Notes: a model not told the origin generated them from the letters alone. A DNA stretch of 62,311 bases from Saprospiraceae bacterium (GCA_020436935.1 JAGQWX010000029.1:1-62311), one strand, 5' to 3'; shown: positions 50,648 through 60,980, counted from the stretch's first letter. Numbers and translations are program-made.

Positions 50648-53038
50648 ATGACAAGAATAGTTTACATACTGCTCATTTTATTCTGGAGTCAGGTAGGCTT
50701 GTTCGGACAAACCAAAGCACAATTTGTGGATGCTGCAGAGAAAGCATTCTCAGATAAAAATTATTATGCTGCTTTGGTTTATTTCAACGAGGTGCTTGAT
50801 TTTGATAAGAATGATACAAATGCCTTGTTGAAGTCCGCGCAGGCAGCGCAGGAATTCAATTCGTATCAGTTGGCCATCCAGAGATATGAATATCTTTTGG
50901 ATACCCTTGAATACGACGAAGACAAATCGATCTATTTTAGATTGGGAGAATTGTACCAACGAATAGGGGAATATGAAAAGTCAGGAGATTACTACGATAT
51001 GTATCTGTCACAGTACAGCGATGACAACGATTATTTTACGCAAAAAGCAAGAGTTGAAAAAGTTGCAGTAGATTGGGCAAGACTCAAGTCTTCAGAACCA
51101 GACCCCAACGTAGTCATCAGTAGGCTTGAAAGTGAAGTAAATAGCAATGATTCGGATTTTGGACCTATGGTTAAGGATAGTAATCTTGTTTTTTCTTCCA
51201 TGCGTTTTAAAGAAACAAAGTCTAAGTATAAGCCACCGAGGCAGATATCTAAAATCATGCAGGATAAGGATGGAGTGGTAGGTGTTATGGATGAAAAATT
51301 AAATGACACAGATCTTTCTCTTGGCAATACTGCTCTTGCTTCCGACAATAAGACCATTTACTTTACAAAATGTGAGTATGTTGAGCCGCAAAAGCTGAGA
51401 TGCGACCTATACAAAGGTGTGCTCAACGAGAATGAAATGGTGGAGGAAATTGTTATGTTGCCCAATACCATTAATGATACAACCTATACCACCACACAAC
51501 CCTCGATTGGTAAGCTCAACGGCGATGAAAGAGAAGTCTTGTTTTTCTCTTCAGACAGAATTGGGGGAAAGGGGAAGTTAGACATTTGGTACTCCTTTAT
51601 CAATGGTGATGGCTCTTTTGAATCCCCTGTGAATCTTGCTGCCATCAATACTTCAGAGGACGAAATCACTCCTTTTTTCCACAATGAAACTAAAAATATA
51701 TTTTTCAGTTCCAATGGAAAGCAAGGTTTTGGGGGCTATGATATTTATCAGGCTGTATTTGTTGGTGATAGCATTGCAGATATATTTCACCTGGATGCTC
51801 CCACAAATTCAAGCTATCATGACATTTACTACACCTTGTCACCTGACCAACGAAAAGCATATTTTTCTACCAATAGAGAAGGAGCACTCTACGTCGATGA
51901 ATATTTAAAGTCTTGCTGCTTTGATATTTTCGAGGCAAACATCACACCTGTAGATATCAAGTTGAGGGCGCTTACTTATGATAAGAATACGGCTCTTGAT
52001 CTTATTGGAGCCAGGGTTACGTTATTGGATATGACTACAGGCGAAGTAATTGCTGTAATTACTAACGATACAAGTAATGTGTTTTTATTCCCTTTGGAGA
52101 AAGGAAAACAATACATGGTAAAAGCAGAAAAACTTGGCTACAAACCAGATTCTGTCAGTTTTACAACTTTCGATATTAAAGAATCTGGAGAGATTGTCAA
52201 GAAGTTATTCCTTGAGCCTGATATCATTAAATTGGATGTATTCACTTTTGATGATGATACCAAACTTGCTTTGGAGGGAGCAACAGTTATTCTTGAAAAC
52301 CTCACAGACCCTGTCAAACCACAGGAACTCAAATTCAATGAATTGAGTAATGACTTCCATTTCCTCGTAGAAAGAGGTAAAACTTACCGCATTACTGCCA
52401 AAAGGGACGGATATACGACAACGTCCGATATGATTGATTCCCGCGGTCTTGACAATACTATCAAAAAAGATCTGTTCCTTAAGCCGCTCAATCTCGCAGC
52501 CTACATTCCACTGGCACTTTACTTTGATAATGACGAACCAGATCCGGATAAGAAGACAACTGAAACCAATAAAAGGTACAATGATTTGTACAACAATTAT
52601 TACAAGCGCAGAAATACCTTCGCTTCCAGAAATGGATCCAGAACAGAAACCATCGAGTTTTTTGAAAATGACGTGAAAGGTGGACATGATAAGCTTCAGA
52701 AATTTATGGAAGGCTTGCTCAAAGAACTGGAAGCCGGCCAACAGATCGAAATTACAATGAAAGGTTTCGCCTCTCCAAGATATGATGTTAAATACAACCT
52801 GGTACTTGCCCAAAGAAGGGTCATGAGTATTATTAATGAGATGAAAAGATATGGTGGAGGCAAACTTGGAAGTTATATCAACTCCAATAGACTCATCATT
52901 AATCAAATTTCGTATGGGGAAGAATTATCTCCATCGGAGATTGATGACAGACTAAGGAATGAAAAAGGATCCATTTACAGCATAGGTGCCTCCAGAGAAC
53001 GTAAGGTTGAGGTTATAAGTATCAAAGCAAAATTATAA
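50648..53038 (+). CDS. PorE-like OmpA-family protein (TPR, beta-propeller, carboxypeptidase-regulatory, OmpA domains)
   Basis: The 796-residue protein has a signal peptide (about 1-21), TPR repeats (about 25-130), a WD40/PD40-like propeller (about 165-430), two carboxypeptidase-regulatory-like segments (about 440-530 and 535-610) and an OmpA-like peptidoglycan-binding domain (about 620-796, with YNLVLAQRRVMSIINEMKRYGG). This order matches PorE, the T9SS periplasmic component thought to link the machinery to peptidoglycan. There is an insertion in the OmpA domain (EPDPDKKTTET...YYKRRNTF). It sits between the PorP/SprF gene and the giant T9SS type B gene. Confidence 0.85.
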   Translation: MTRIVYILLILFWSQVGLFGQTKAQFVDAAEKAFSDKNYYAALVYFNEVLDFDKNDTNALLKSAQAAQEFNSYQLAIQRYEYLLDTLEYDEDKSIYFRLGELYQRIGEYEKSGDYYDMYLSQYSDDNDYFTQKARVEKVAVDWARLKSSEPDPNVVISRLESEVNSNDSDFGPMVKDSNLVFSSMRFKETKSKYKPPRQISKIMQDKDGVVGVMDEKLNDTDLSLGNTALASDNKTIYFTKCEYVEPQKLRCDLYKGVLNENEMVEEIVMLPNTINDTTYTTTQPSIGKLNGDEREVLFFSSDRIGGKGKLDIWYSFINGDGSFESPVNLAAINTSEDEITPFFHNETKNIFFSSNGKQGFGGYDIYQAVFVGDSIADIFHLDAPTNSSYHDIYYTLSPDQRKAYFSTNREGALYVDEYLKSCCFDIFEANITPVDIKLRALTYDKNTALDLIGARVTLLDMTTGEVIAVITNDTSNVFLFPLEKGKQYMVKAEKLGYKPDSVSFTTFDIKESGEIVKKLFLEPDIIKLDVFTFDDDTKLALEGATVILENLTDPVKPQELKFNELSNDFHFLVERGKTYRITAKRDGYTTTSDMIDSRGLDNTIKKDLFLKPLNLAAYIPLALYFDNDEPDPDKKTTETNKRYNDLYNNYYKRRNTFASRNGSRTETIEFFENDVKGGHDKLQKFMEGLLKELEAGQQIEITMKGFASPRYDVKYNLVLAQRRVMSIINEMKRYGGGKLGSYINSNRLIINQISYGEELSPSEIDDRLRNEKGSIYSIGASRERKVEVISIKAKL

Positions 53039-53044
53039 CCACAA

Positions 53045-56000
53045 ATGAAACTGAACATGAACAATAGATATAGCATATTGAGAATATTCTTCCTTGCCGT
53101 AACGCTGTTTTTTGGTATTACAGAAATCAACGCAACGCATATTGTAGGCGGTGAAATTACCTATAAATACCTCGGCAAGGATACTTTTGAAATAACACTG
53201 ACAGTAAGACGGGACTGCGAACTTGGCGCGGATGATGCCCAGTTTGATGACCCTGCCCACATCAGCTTTTATGACGGATTAACCAGAAGAGTACGCATCG
53301 ATATTGGAGATTTGGGACTTGTAAGAGTTCCATATTCAGATGATGACACACTCAACACTTTCATAAGGAGCGAATGTGGCTTTGAAGGAAAGCAGGTCTG
53401 TGTACACGAAACGAAATATAAAACGAAGGTACGATTGCCTTATACGACAAGAGGATTTTATGTAGTTTATGAGAGGTGCTGTCGAAACAGTTCGTTAAAT
53501 AACATCTTAGATCCTTTGGAGGCTGGTAGCACTTATAGCGTAAGAATTGACAGAGTACCTGAAAATCAAACCAACTCCTCACCTGTATTTACACAATGGC
53601 CTGATATATATATATGTAAAGATAGGCCACTTAATTTTGACCACAGCGCCGTGGATATTGATGGGGACTCATTGGTATACAAATTATGGAATCCATTCTA
53701 CGGAAGATCAATAGAATCACCTGCATTAACACAACCATATTCCAGGCTTCCTGAATTTAGGCCAGTCCAGTTTCTGGATGGATACGGTGTCAATAACTTT
53801 TTTGGTGGCGATACTTTGAAGATTAATCCTAGAACCGGTGTGTTAACTGGAACTCCTAATATGGTTGGTCAATTTTTGGTAGGAGTTGAAGTTCAGGAAT
53901 TTAGAGAGGGAAAATATTTAGGATCTGTGTACCGGGATTTTCAGTATAATGTAAGAATCTGCGCACAACCACCGGTTGCTGATTTTGAATTTCCAAATGA
54001 TTGTAAAAGCCTGACCGTTGCTTTTGAAAACAAATCAACAGGAGCTGGCAGATACGAGTGGAACTTCAATTATCCTGGAAGTGATTCGACATTTTTCTCC
54101 AAAGACTCGAGCCCTGTATTTACCTTCCCTCAATCAGGAGTTTATCAGGTGCAACTCACTACCATAAGAGGCACTGACGAATGTCGCAATACTGTTATCA
54201 GACAAGTACCGGTTTTTGACATTGATTATCTTGCAGACTTCGATTATGCAGCTGAAGACTGCGGAGTAAGTGACTCAATTACCATTCGCCTTCTAGACAA
54301 GTCTTCAATAAGCGACAATCAGTTCACCACTCAGACTGTTAATTGGGTGGTAACCCAAAATGGAGTTACAAGAATTTATTCAGGACTTGAGGTAAGTCTA
54401 AAAGTGAGCAATAGTGGAAATATTCAGGTGAATCAAAACGTCATTGCAAATAACTTATGTACATCATCCATTTCAAAAACAATTTCAGTCGATGACCTCG
54501 TTGTTATGGCAGATTTTGATCTCACTAATGTAAGCTGTGATGATGATGAAACAGTAACGATTGCACTTGAAGACAAATCTATATACAGAGGTAGTAACGA
54601 TTTGGTTGAAAGTAGAACCTGGTTGGTGACAACTGATGGAGGAGATAGTTTTTCTTCCACAGAAAAAATGTATATGGTCACAGTTCCACGATCAGGAATT
54701 ACCATTCAATTGATTGCAATTGCAAATGGTTGTGCAGATACTTTGGTACAAGTGATTCCTGCGTCAGAACTTTTTCCCAAAATTGATTTTAAGACAGCAC
54801 TGGACGAATGTAGAGATTCCAGTGTGTTGATCAGATTTGTTCCTTCCATTACAAATATGTCTGAATCTGTCACCATCACCAGTCTCGTTTGGGAAGTGAA
54901 TAGTCAGATATCAACAGGTGACTCAATTATGGTTGAATTATTTGGTAATGATGTTGTATCAATCAGTTTGAAAGCCACTTTGAGCAATGGATGCGAAATA
55001 AATACCAGTAAGGCATTTACAGGTGCAGTTTTCAGGCCTTTTGCAAATATTTCTGTAAATGCAATTGAATGTCCGAGTGAAGATAGTGTTACGTATGAAG
55101 CGGTATATCAGGGTTCTCTTGGGTACACAGCAATTACTTGGATGGTCGGATTGTCGTCAAACCCAACAGCACTTACAGGACCTAGTGTGACCTTTACCAT
55201 ACCAAAAGACAGCGCATATTATGCAAGTACTACTGGAATCTACGTCAAAGGTTGTGATGCAACAGCTATAAAAACAGGTGCTGGTAATTTTGCAAAAATT
55301 AATTTTATTGCCAATCCTCTTGAGCTTTGTGTTGGCGAGCAGTCAAAAATAGTGGCAAATCCCAATCCGGCTTTCACATACATATGGTCACCAACTTCAG
55401 GCTTAGATCTTACCCAGCCTTTTGATCCCGTAGTTACAGGCATTGAGAATACCACTTATAGTGTAACTGTTTCTGATGGCATTTGTAGTGTGACGGGTCA
55501 GCTGCAGGTAAATGTAAGTGACTCATTGAGGTTGGCCATTTTTGGAGACAGCATTGCATGTGATGGAAATTATACACTTTATGCAACAGGCGGGAAGGGG
55601 AAAGGCCAGTATATTTGGTCTTTGTCTCCAGGGTTTGAGGAAATTATTGCTACCGGTGATACGATTTCGTTTAATTCAAATGCACGTACTTCAACGGTTT
55701 ATGTTACAATCATGTCTGAAGTCTGCAAAGTTAGACCAGGTTCTATCGTGTTGAATAACGGTAATCCATTTGTTGTGAAGGACAGTATTGATATTTACTG
55801 TCCGGGAGATACCTTTAGTTATGCTTTAACCAGCGGCGATGGTGGCGAATTCACTATTATATGGGAAGCAGATGCTCATATCATTTCCAGTCTCAGTTCA
55901 AGTAGGATTCAGATTGCTACTTCCCTGGAGGATTCTTCTCCAATTTTTCTTTATTTCACGGCAAGTAATGCGATAGGATGTGTATTCAGAGACAGTATTA

Positions 56001-59000
56001 TACTTACACCAAACGTGAGACCCGTTCTTGATTTCACCTACACCAGAAATAATTGTGAAACTACTGAGGCCTGTTTTACATTAGTGGGCGACGAAAACAT
56101 AACAAACTTCTTATGGGATTTTGGAATGGCGGGAGACGATGATGTTTCTACCGACAGAAATCCTTGTTTCGTTTATCCTGCATTTGGAACTTACACAGTT
56201 ACTTTATCAAGCAATCAGGAAGTTTGCGGGTTTACAACGGTTGTAAAGACCATCAACGTCAGCAATCAGCTGGATATCATTGCTCAAGATGATGCCTTTG
56301 TCTGTTTGGGAGATACTGCATTTTTAAGGGTGGTTTCAAGTCTGCCAGAAATGAGTATTACGTGGTTGGACAGTGCTGGCAATATCTTAACTACAGGAAA
56401 TGAATATAACTTTGTACCGGTATCTGATGTTAAGCTATTTCTCAAAGCCGTAGATGCAGGAGGATGCGAATACACAGACTCACTTAATATCATCATTAAT
56501 AAAGATTTTCCTCCTGTGATCAATGGAGGTGAATTTAGGGTATGTATTGGAGATTCAGCCGCTTTAAGTGTGTTTGAAGGTGATTTGAGCTCCTATGAGA
56601 TAGTATGGATGGCAAGCCCATATATATCCGGTGCACTTGAGACGGGAAGTCCATTCATCAATATTACTGAAGACTCACCGTCAGATATATACCTTGCATA
56701 TGTTATTGTAAATAAAGATGGATGTACCAGTCAGGGACAAATACACTTGTTGGTAAATCCAAAAAATGTAATTGACTTCACTTTTTCTAAGCCTGACTGT
56801 AATGGTAATGAAGTATGCTTCCGCATCATTGGGGACTATACCGATCAAGTGACTTGGGACTTTGGAAATGGATCGGTTTTAACAGGAACGATTCAGCAAT
56901 GTTTTACCTATGCTGAAGCAGGCGTATACAGCGTTACAGCAAAAAGCAATACAAATTTCTGCGGCTTCGATGACATCACCAAAACCGTAATTATCGGCAA
57001 TCAGATAGATTTGATAGGAGCTGATGAAGTTTTGTTGTGTTCTGATGATACAGCAACAATCAGCGTAAAATCCAATCTTCAGGGATTAACCATAATTTAT
57101 CTTGATGAACAAGGGAATGTTTTGGCCAACGGTCCTGTATATACATTTATTCCAACCGCAGATACTAAATTGATATTAAAGGCAACTGATTTGGCAATGT
57201 GTGAGTTTTTTGATACGGTAGCTGTGAAATTGAATAACAACTTCCCAATGCTATCCGTCGAAGGGCCTTTCATTGTTTGCGAAGGCGATACTGCAACATT
57301 GCCAGCCTTTAATCAGGATGTTACAGGATTCAATATTACATGGAACCAAAACCAGTACATTATAGGTAATCTAAATGTTGCAAACCCTTTGGTGGGATTC
57401 GGAGGGGCAGCTGCAGGTGATGTAACACTCAATTTTACAGTGATCAACGCAGATGGGTGCATTCAGCAAGGTGCTGCACCTTTGGTTATAAGAACTAAAC
57501 CGACAGGAGATTTCAGCATTGTTGTTGATAATTGTGAAGACAGAAGAGTCTGTTTTACAACGGATATAGACGAAAGAGTAGGCATTAAATGGAATTTTGG
57601 AAACACCAATGCCGACAATGACACTTCACTCAACAGCAGCGTTTGTTATTCTTATCCAGGAGCAGGCACTTACAACGTGAGCCTCGAAACTACTGGAGAT
57701 TTTTGTACACTTCCATTGATTGAAAAGCCATTTACTTTGTATGATCTGGATGAAATAGTCACACCAAACATCGCCAATGTTTGCTTGCGAGATTCTTTCC
57801 AGACTGTGGTTTTGGACGGAGTGCCAACCGACTTTAACATTCAATGGTTTGATGGAAATACCCAGATCGCAGCAGGAAGGGAAATTTCATTCCAGGTTTT
57901 GGGAAGTAAAATGCTGACTGTGGTAGCTACAGATCCTAATGGTTGTACCTATACGGACAGCATCATGTTGATTGGAATAAATGAGTTTCCTCAACTCGAA
58001 TACATCAACATTTTCCCTGCATGTCTTGGGGATACGGTAAGTTTATCACTCATCAACACCAACCCCAATCATACCATTACCATTCTTTGGGATGAGGATC
58101 CACATTTTGTTGGAAGAAGGGATGTTCTGAATCCAATGGTAGGCATTGAGAATGATGAAATGGAACCATTCTATTTGTACTTCACTGCAAGTACACAATT
58201 TGGATGTACCTTAAGAGATTCTATTTATTTCACGCCGGGTACTCCAAACGTGGTGAGCATCGATCATGCGGCCAAAGACTGTAACAATTATGAAGTTTGC
58301 TTTAGTATTGTTGGAGATTATCAGGGACTTGTATTATGGAATTTTGGTGATCCAAATAAACCGAGTGGAAATGTAGCAGGTAAGGAAGCTTGTTTTATAT
58401 ATTCAGGTCCGGGAACATACACAGTTACAATTACAAACATTTCTGCATTTTGTGCTTTCAAACCTACCACCAAAACAATCACTCTAAGAGATGGACTGGT
58501 AATATTTGAAGATGATACCCGCACCATCTGCAAAGGAGAGTCTAATCAGTTGACCGCGCCTCCAACAGTTGGAAATTTCAGATATGAGTGGTTTGACCTA
58601 CAGGGCAATTCTTTGGGAGTAAACAGGCCAATAAACGTTGCAGGTGATCAAGATAAGAGCATAAGAATTTTGGTAACCGATGACAACGGTTGTCCATTCG
58701 ATGATACTTTGTCTCTGGATGTTTTTGATCCGCAATATACCATCAACATGCCTGAAGTTTATTGTCAGGATGTGGAGGCCCAGGTCGAAATCAGTTTCAC
58801 AGGAAACTCAGTTGATGATTATAATTATAGCTGGACACCAGTAAGTGCAATTGTTTCAGGAGCCAATACGCACAATCCAATCATTGACGTTACCAATGCC
58901 AGCACCCTATTTGTCATTATTGAACATAAGACCAATGGGTGTTTGCTAAGAGATACTGTGAATGTAGTACCATTTACATTTACAATTTCTGCACAGGCTT

Positions 59001-59488
59001 CACCTGATACCGTCGTTGACCTCAATGAAGAGGTAACACTTTCTGTGGTTAATCCTCAAAATGGGTGGACATATTTATGGAGCAATGGGGTAACAAGCCA
59101 AAGCCAGACCGTGATTGCTGAAGAAAATGCGACTTATACAGTAACTGTGACTGATGCAAATGGGTGTACCGCAGAAACTCAGGTCAGTATACGGGTAAAT
59201 CCTCCTGATTGTGAAGAAGATGTTTACATACCAACTGCTTTCTCGCCAAATCAAGATGGAAACAACGATGTGCTCTTTGTTAGATCAAATTACATTGAGG
59301 AAATGGAGTTGATCATCTTCAACAGATGGGGCCAGGAAGTATTCACAAGTACAAGCGTAAACAATGGCTGGGACGGCACTTTCAAAGGTAAAGAATTATC
59401 CCCCGATGCATTTGCTTACTATCTGAGGGCTAAATGTGTCGATGGAAATACGATTACCAGAAAAGGAAATATATCTTTGCTCCGATAA
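53045..59488 (+). CDS. Giant T9SS type B surface protein with PKD/Ig-like super-repeats
   Basis: The 2147-residue protein has a signal peptide (about 1-30), a conserved N-terminal domain starting ATHIVGGEITYKYLG (about 31-305) and PKD/Ig-like domains throughout. Four super-repeats of about 245 residues cover residues about 996-1980. It ends in a gliding-motility-type T9SS type B domain (about 2058-2147: YIPTAFSPNQDGNNDVLFV, LIIFNRWGQEVF, NNGWDGTFKGK). Such proteins are adhesins like SprB, exported with a PorP/SprF partner; its upstream neighbours are exactly these. The gene begins 7 bases after the PorE-like stop, so the three are one operon. Confidence 0.9.
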   Translation: MKLNMNNRYSILRIFFLAVTLFFGITEINATHIVGGEITYKYLGKDTFEITLTVRRDCELGADDAQFDDPAHISFYDGLTRRVRIDIGDLGLVRVPYSDDDTLNTFIRSECGFEGKQVCVHETKYKTKVRLPYTTRGFYVVYERCCRNSSLNNILDPLEAGSTYSVRIDRVPENQTNSSPVFTQWPDIYICKDRPLNFDHSAVDIDGDSLVYKLWNPFYGRSIESPALTQPYSRLPEFRPVQFLDGYGVNNFFGGDTLKINPRTGVLTGTPNMVGQFLVGVEVQEFREGKYLGSVYRDFQYNVRICAQPPVADFEFPNDCKSLTVAFENKSTGAGRYEWNFNYPGSDSTFFSKDSSPVFTFPQSGVYQVQLTTIRGTDECRNTVIRQVPVFDIDYLADFDYAAEDCGVSDSITIRLLDKSSISDNQFTTQTVNWVVTQNGVTRIYSGLEVSLKVSNSGNIQVNQNVIANNLCTSSISKTISVDDLVVMADFDLTNVSCDDDETVTIALEDKSIYRGSNDLVESRTWLVTTDGGDSFSSTEKMYMVTVPRSGITIQLIAIANGCADTLVQVIPASELFPKIDFKTALDECRDSSVLIRFVPSITNMSESVTITSLVWEVNSQISTGDSIMVELFGNDVVSISLKATLSNGCEINTSKAFTGAVFRPFANISVNAIECPSEDSVTYEAVYQGSLGYTAITWMVGLSSNPTALTGPSVTFTIPKDSAYYASTTGIYVKGCDATAIKTGAGNFAKINFIANPLELCVGEQSKIVANPNPAFTYIWSPTSGLDLTQPFDPVVTGIENTTYSVTVSDGICSVTGQLQVNVSDSLRLAIFGDSIACDGNYTLYATGGKGKGQYIWSLSPGFEEIIATGDTISFNSNARTSTVYVTIMSEVCKVRPGSIVLNNGNPFVVKDSIDIYCPGDTFSYALTSGDGGEFTIIWEADAHIISSLSSSRIQIATSLEDSSPIFLYFTASNAIGCVFRDSIILTPNVRPVLDFTYTRNNCETTEACFTLVGDENITNFLWDFGMAGDDDVSTDRNPCFVYPAFGTYTVTLSSNQEVCGFTTVVKTINVSNQLDIIAQDDAFVCLGDTAFLRVVSSLPEMSITWLDSAGNILTTGNEYNFVPVSDVKLFLKAVDAGGCEYTDSLNIIINKDFPPVINGGEFRVCIGDSAALSVFEGDLSSYEIVWMASPYISGALETGSPFINITEDSPSDIYLAYVIVNKDGCTSQGQIHLLVNPKNVIDFTFSKPDCNGNEVCFRIIGDYTDQVTWDFGNGSVLTGTIQQCFTYAEAGVYSVTAKSNTNFCGFDDITKTVIIGNQIDLIGADEVLLCSDDTATISVKSNLQGLTIIYLDEQGNVLANGPVYTFIPTADTKLILKATDLAMCEFFDTVAVKLNNNFPMLSVEGPFIVCEGDTATLPAFNQDVTGFNITWNQNQYIIGNLNVANPLVGFGGAAAGDVTLNFTVINADGCIQQGAAPLVIRTKPTGDFSIVVDNCEDRRVCFTTDIDERVGIKWNFGNTNADNDTSLNSSVCYSYPGAGTYNVSLETTGDFCTLPLIEKPFTLYDLDEIVTPNIANVCLRDSFQTVVLDGVPTDFNIQWFDGNTQIAAGREISFQVLGSKMLTVVATDPNGCTYTDSIMLIGINEFPQLEYINIFPACLGDTVSLSLINTNPNHTITILWDEDPHFVGRRDVLNPMVGIENDEMEPFYLYFTASTQFGCTLRDSIYFTPGTPNVVSIDHAAKDCNNYEVCFSIVGDYQGLVLWNFGDPNKPSGNVAGKEACFIYSGPGTYTVTITNISAFCAFKPTTKTITLRDGLVIFEDDTRTICKGESNQLTAPPTVGNFRYEWFDLQGNSLGVNRPINVAGDQDKSIRILVTDDNGCPFDDTLSLDVFDPQYTINMPEVYCQDVEAQVEISFTGNSVDDYNYSWTPVSAIVSGANTHNPIIDVTNASTLFVIIEHKTNGCLLRDTVNVVPFTFTISAQASPDTVVDLNEEVTLSVVNPQNGWTYLWSNGVTSQSQTVIAEENATYTVTVTDANGCTAETQVSIRVNPPDCEEDVYIPTAFSPNQDGNNDVLFVRSNYIEEMELIIFNRWGQEVFTSTSVNNGWDGTFKGKELSPDAFAYYLRAKCVDGNTITRKGNISLLR
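56030..56769 (+). repeat. Super-repeat 1 of the giant T9SS protein
   Basis: About 740 bp coding for a PKD domain (DFTYTRNNCET...ACFTLVGD, WDFG, CFVYPAFGTYTVTL) followed by two Ig-like domains (VCLGDTAFL and VCIGDSAALSVF). It begins the clearest series of four similar units; DNA identity is low and protein identity modest. Confidence 0.75.
56774..57508 (+). repeat. Super-repeat 2
   Basis: The same PKD-Ig-Ig order: DFTFSKPDCNGNEVCFRIIGDY, WDFGNG, CFTYAEAGVYSVT, then LLCSDDTATI and IVCEGDTATLPAF. Confidence 0.75.
57509..58249 (+). repeat. Super-repeat 3
   Basis: The same order: DFSIVVDNCEDRRVCFTTDI, WNFGNT, CYSYPGAGTYNVSL, then NVCLRDSFQTV and PACLGDTVSLSLI. Confidence 0.75.
58250..58980 (+). 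repeat. Super-repeat 4
   Basis: The same order, more diverged: SIDHAAKDCNNYEVCFSIVGDY, WNFGDP, CFIYSGPGTYTVTI, then TICKGESNQLTAPP and VYCQDVEAQVEISF. Confidence 0.7.
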
Positions 59489-59504
59489 TTCGGAAATAGC
59501 ATTG

Positions 59505-60773
59505 ATGGAAAAATTACTTGTTTTTAAGTTTGGCGGAGCATGTCTGAAAAATGTTGAGCATATCCGCAACGCAGCAAATATTCTTAAAAATTTCAAAGGA
59601 CAAAGGATTTTACTGGTAGTTTCTGCTATCGATAAAACCACCAATGCGCTTGAAAGAGTTGTTAACTCTTTTTTCGCAGGCGACTCAAATGCCTCCGGTT
59701 ACATCGAAGAAATCAAACATCAACATGTAACACTTGCTCATGAACTGGGCATTATAGATCCATTCGCCATCAATGAAATCGAAGACTCTTTTATAGATGC
59801 AATTTGGTTGCTCGAAGACGAAATACATGATGCTTATGAATATGTTTATGATCAGGTTGTATCAATTGGTGAGCTTGTGTCAAGCAGATTGGTGGTTCAA
59901 TTTTTCAAAAACGAAGGATTGGATGTCCAATGGCTTGATGTAAGAGATGTGGTTAAAACCAACGAAGATTATAAAAATGCCACAATAGACTGGGAGGCGA
60001 CGCAGGAAGGCGCAGATAAAATTATTTCAAGAGCTTTTGAAAGTTCTGAAATTGTAGTTACTCAAGGTTTTATCGGGTCTACCAGAGAAAACAATACGAC
60101 GACGCTCGGAAGAGAAGGCTCTGACTATACAGCATCTGTTTTGGCTTATTGCCTGGATGCAGCCTCAGTTCACGTTTGGAAAGACGTAGAAGGAATCATG
60201 ACCGGTGATCCTAAGTCTTATGAACAAGCATCACTTATAGGAGAATTGTCATTCGATGAAGCCATAGAAATGTGCTACTTCGGTGCAAAAGTTTTGCACC
60301 CTAAGACCATCAAGCCCATTCAAAATAAAGGCATTCCGCTTTATGTCAGGCCATTTTTTAATGTCGAAAATTCAGGGACTTTTATCTCAGACAAACAAGA
60401 TATTGCTTATCTGCCAATCGTCATCAAAGAAGAAAATCAGGCATTGGTAGAAGTAGGGGAGAGAGATTTTTCGTTCATTGCAGAAAATCACCTGAGTGAA
60501 ATATTTGCTATACTTTCTGAACTGAAAATCAAAGTTTACATCATGCGAAATACAGCCATCAGCTTTGTTTTTTCCACCAAAGATGATGAGCTTAAACTTC
60601 AAAAATTAGAGGCAAGATTAGGGGCAAGCTATAATGTAAAATATCGCAGAAACTTGACTTTGTTGACAATCCGTCATGGGTCCATGGACGATGTGAAGAA
60701 GATTTCAGGCCAGTCCCAATTTTTGTTTGAGGAAGTTTACGGAGAGACCATCCAGGTGGTTTATCAATCCTAG
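59505..60773 (+). CDS. Aspartate kinase, monofunctional
   Basis: The protein is 422 residues from ATG 59505; the upstream in-frame extension overlaps the giant gene. It has the catalytic KFGGACLKN (KFGG conserved, following TS replaced by AC), LGREGSDYTASVLAY, VWKDVEGIMTGDPK and a C-terminal ACT-type regulatory region (about 305-420). It phosphorylates aspartate for lysine, threonine and methionine synthesis, and can feed dapB. The gene follows the giant gene by 16 bases and converges on xseB, with 12 bases between stops. Confidence 0.92.
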   Translation: MEKLLVFKFGGACLKNVEHIRNAANILKNFKGQRILLVVSAIDKTTNALERVVNSFFAGDSNASGYIEEIKHQHVTLAHELGIIDPFAINEIEDSFIDAIWLLEDEIHDAYEYVYDQVVSIGELVSSRLVVQFFKNEGLDVQWLDVRDVVKTNEDYKNATIDWEATQEGADKIISRAFESSEIVVTQGFIGSTRENNTTTLGREGSDYTASVLAYCLDAASVHVWKDVEGIMTGDPKSYEQASLIGELSFDEAIEMCYFGAKVLHPKTIKPIQNKGIPLYVRPFFNVENSGTFISDKQDIAYLPIVIKEENQALVEVGERDFSFIAENHLSEIFAILSELKIKVYIMRNTAISFVFSTKDDELKLQKLEARLGASYNVKYRRNLTLLTIRHGSMDDVKKISGQSQFLFEEVYGETIQVVYQS

Positions 60774-60785
60774 TTGCTTAAGACA

Positions 60786-60974
60786 TCATTCCTCCAGACT
60801 CTCAATTGAAGCTTCTACCTGGCGTAATTTTGTTCTGCAAATTTCTATCAATTGTTTTGCACGCTTGATTTGATCTGCAAGCTGATCTATACCAGTCTGA
60901 TCTGTCTGAATAAGATGAAGAATTTGCTTTAATTCGTTTTGTGCTTGTTCGTAAGTCAGTTCTTTTTTAGCCAT
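60786..60974 (-). CDS. xseB: Exodeoxyribonuclease VII small subunit
   Basis: The 62-residue protein fits XseB: an N-terminal TYEQAQNELKQIL helix and a coiled-coil C-terminal part with KRAKQLIEICRTKLRQVE. It binds the large subunit to form the single-strand-specific exonuclease VII. It lies 6 bases after xseA. Confidence 0.93.
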   Translation of the reverse strand: MAKKELTYEQAQNELKQILHLIQTDQTGIDQLADQIKRAKQLIEICRTKLRQVEASIESLEE

Positions 60975-60980
60975 TTTGAT

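Noticed and set aside
52205-52906. 233-codon open frame on the minus strand inside the PorE-like gene
   Set aside because: Lies fully within a strongly supported gene; the translation has no family features and a composition typical of antisense reading.
56030-58980. CRISPR or tandem DNA repeat
   Set aside because: The periodicity is only at the protein level with long units; no short identical repeats with spacers anywhere in the window.
59436-59504. N-terminal extension of aspartate kinase overlapping the giant T9SS gene
   Set aside because: The conserved kinase start (EKLLVFKFGG) begins at ATG 59505; the extension is not part of the family.
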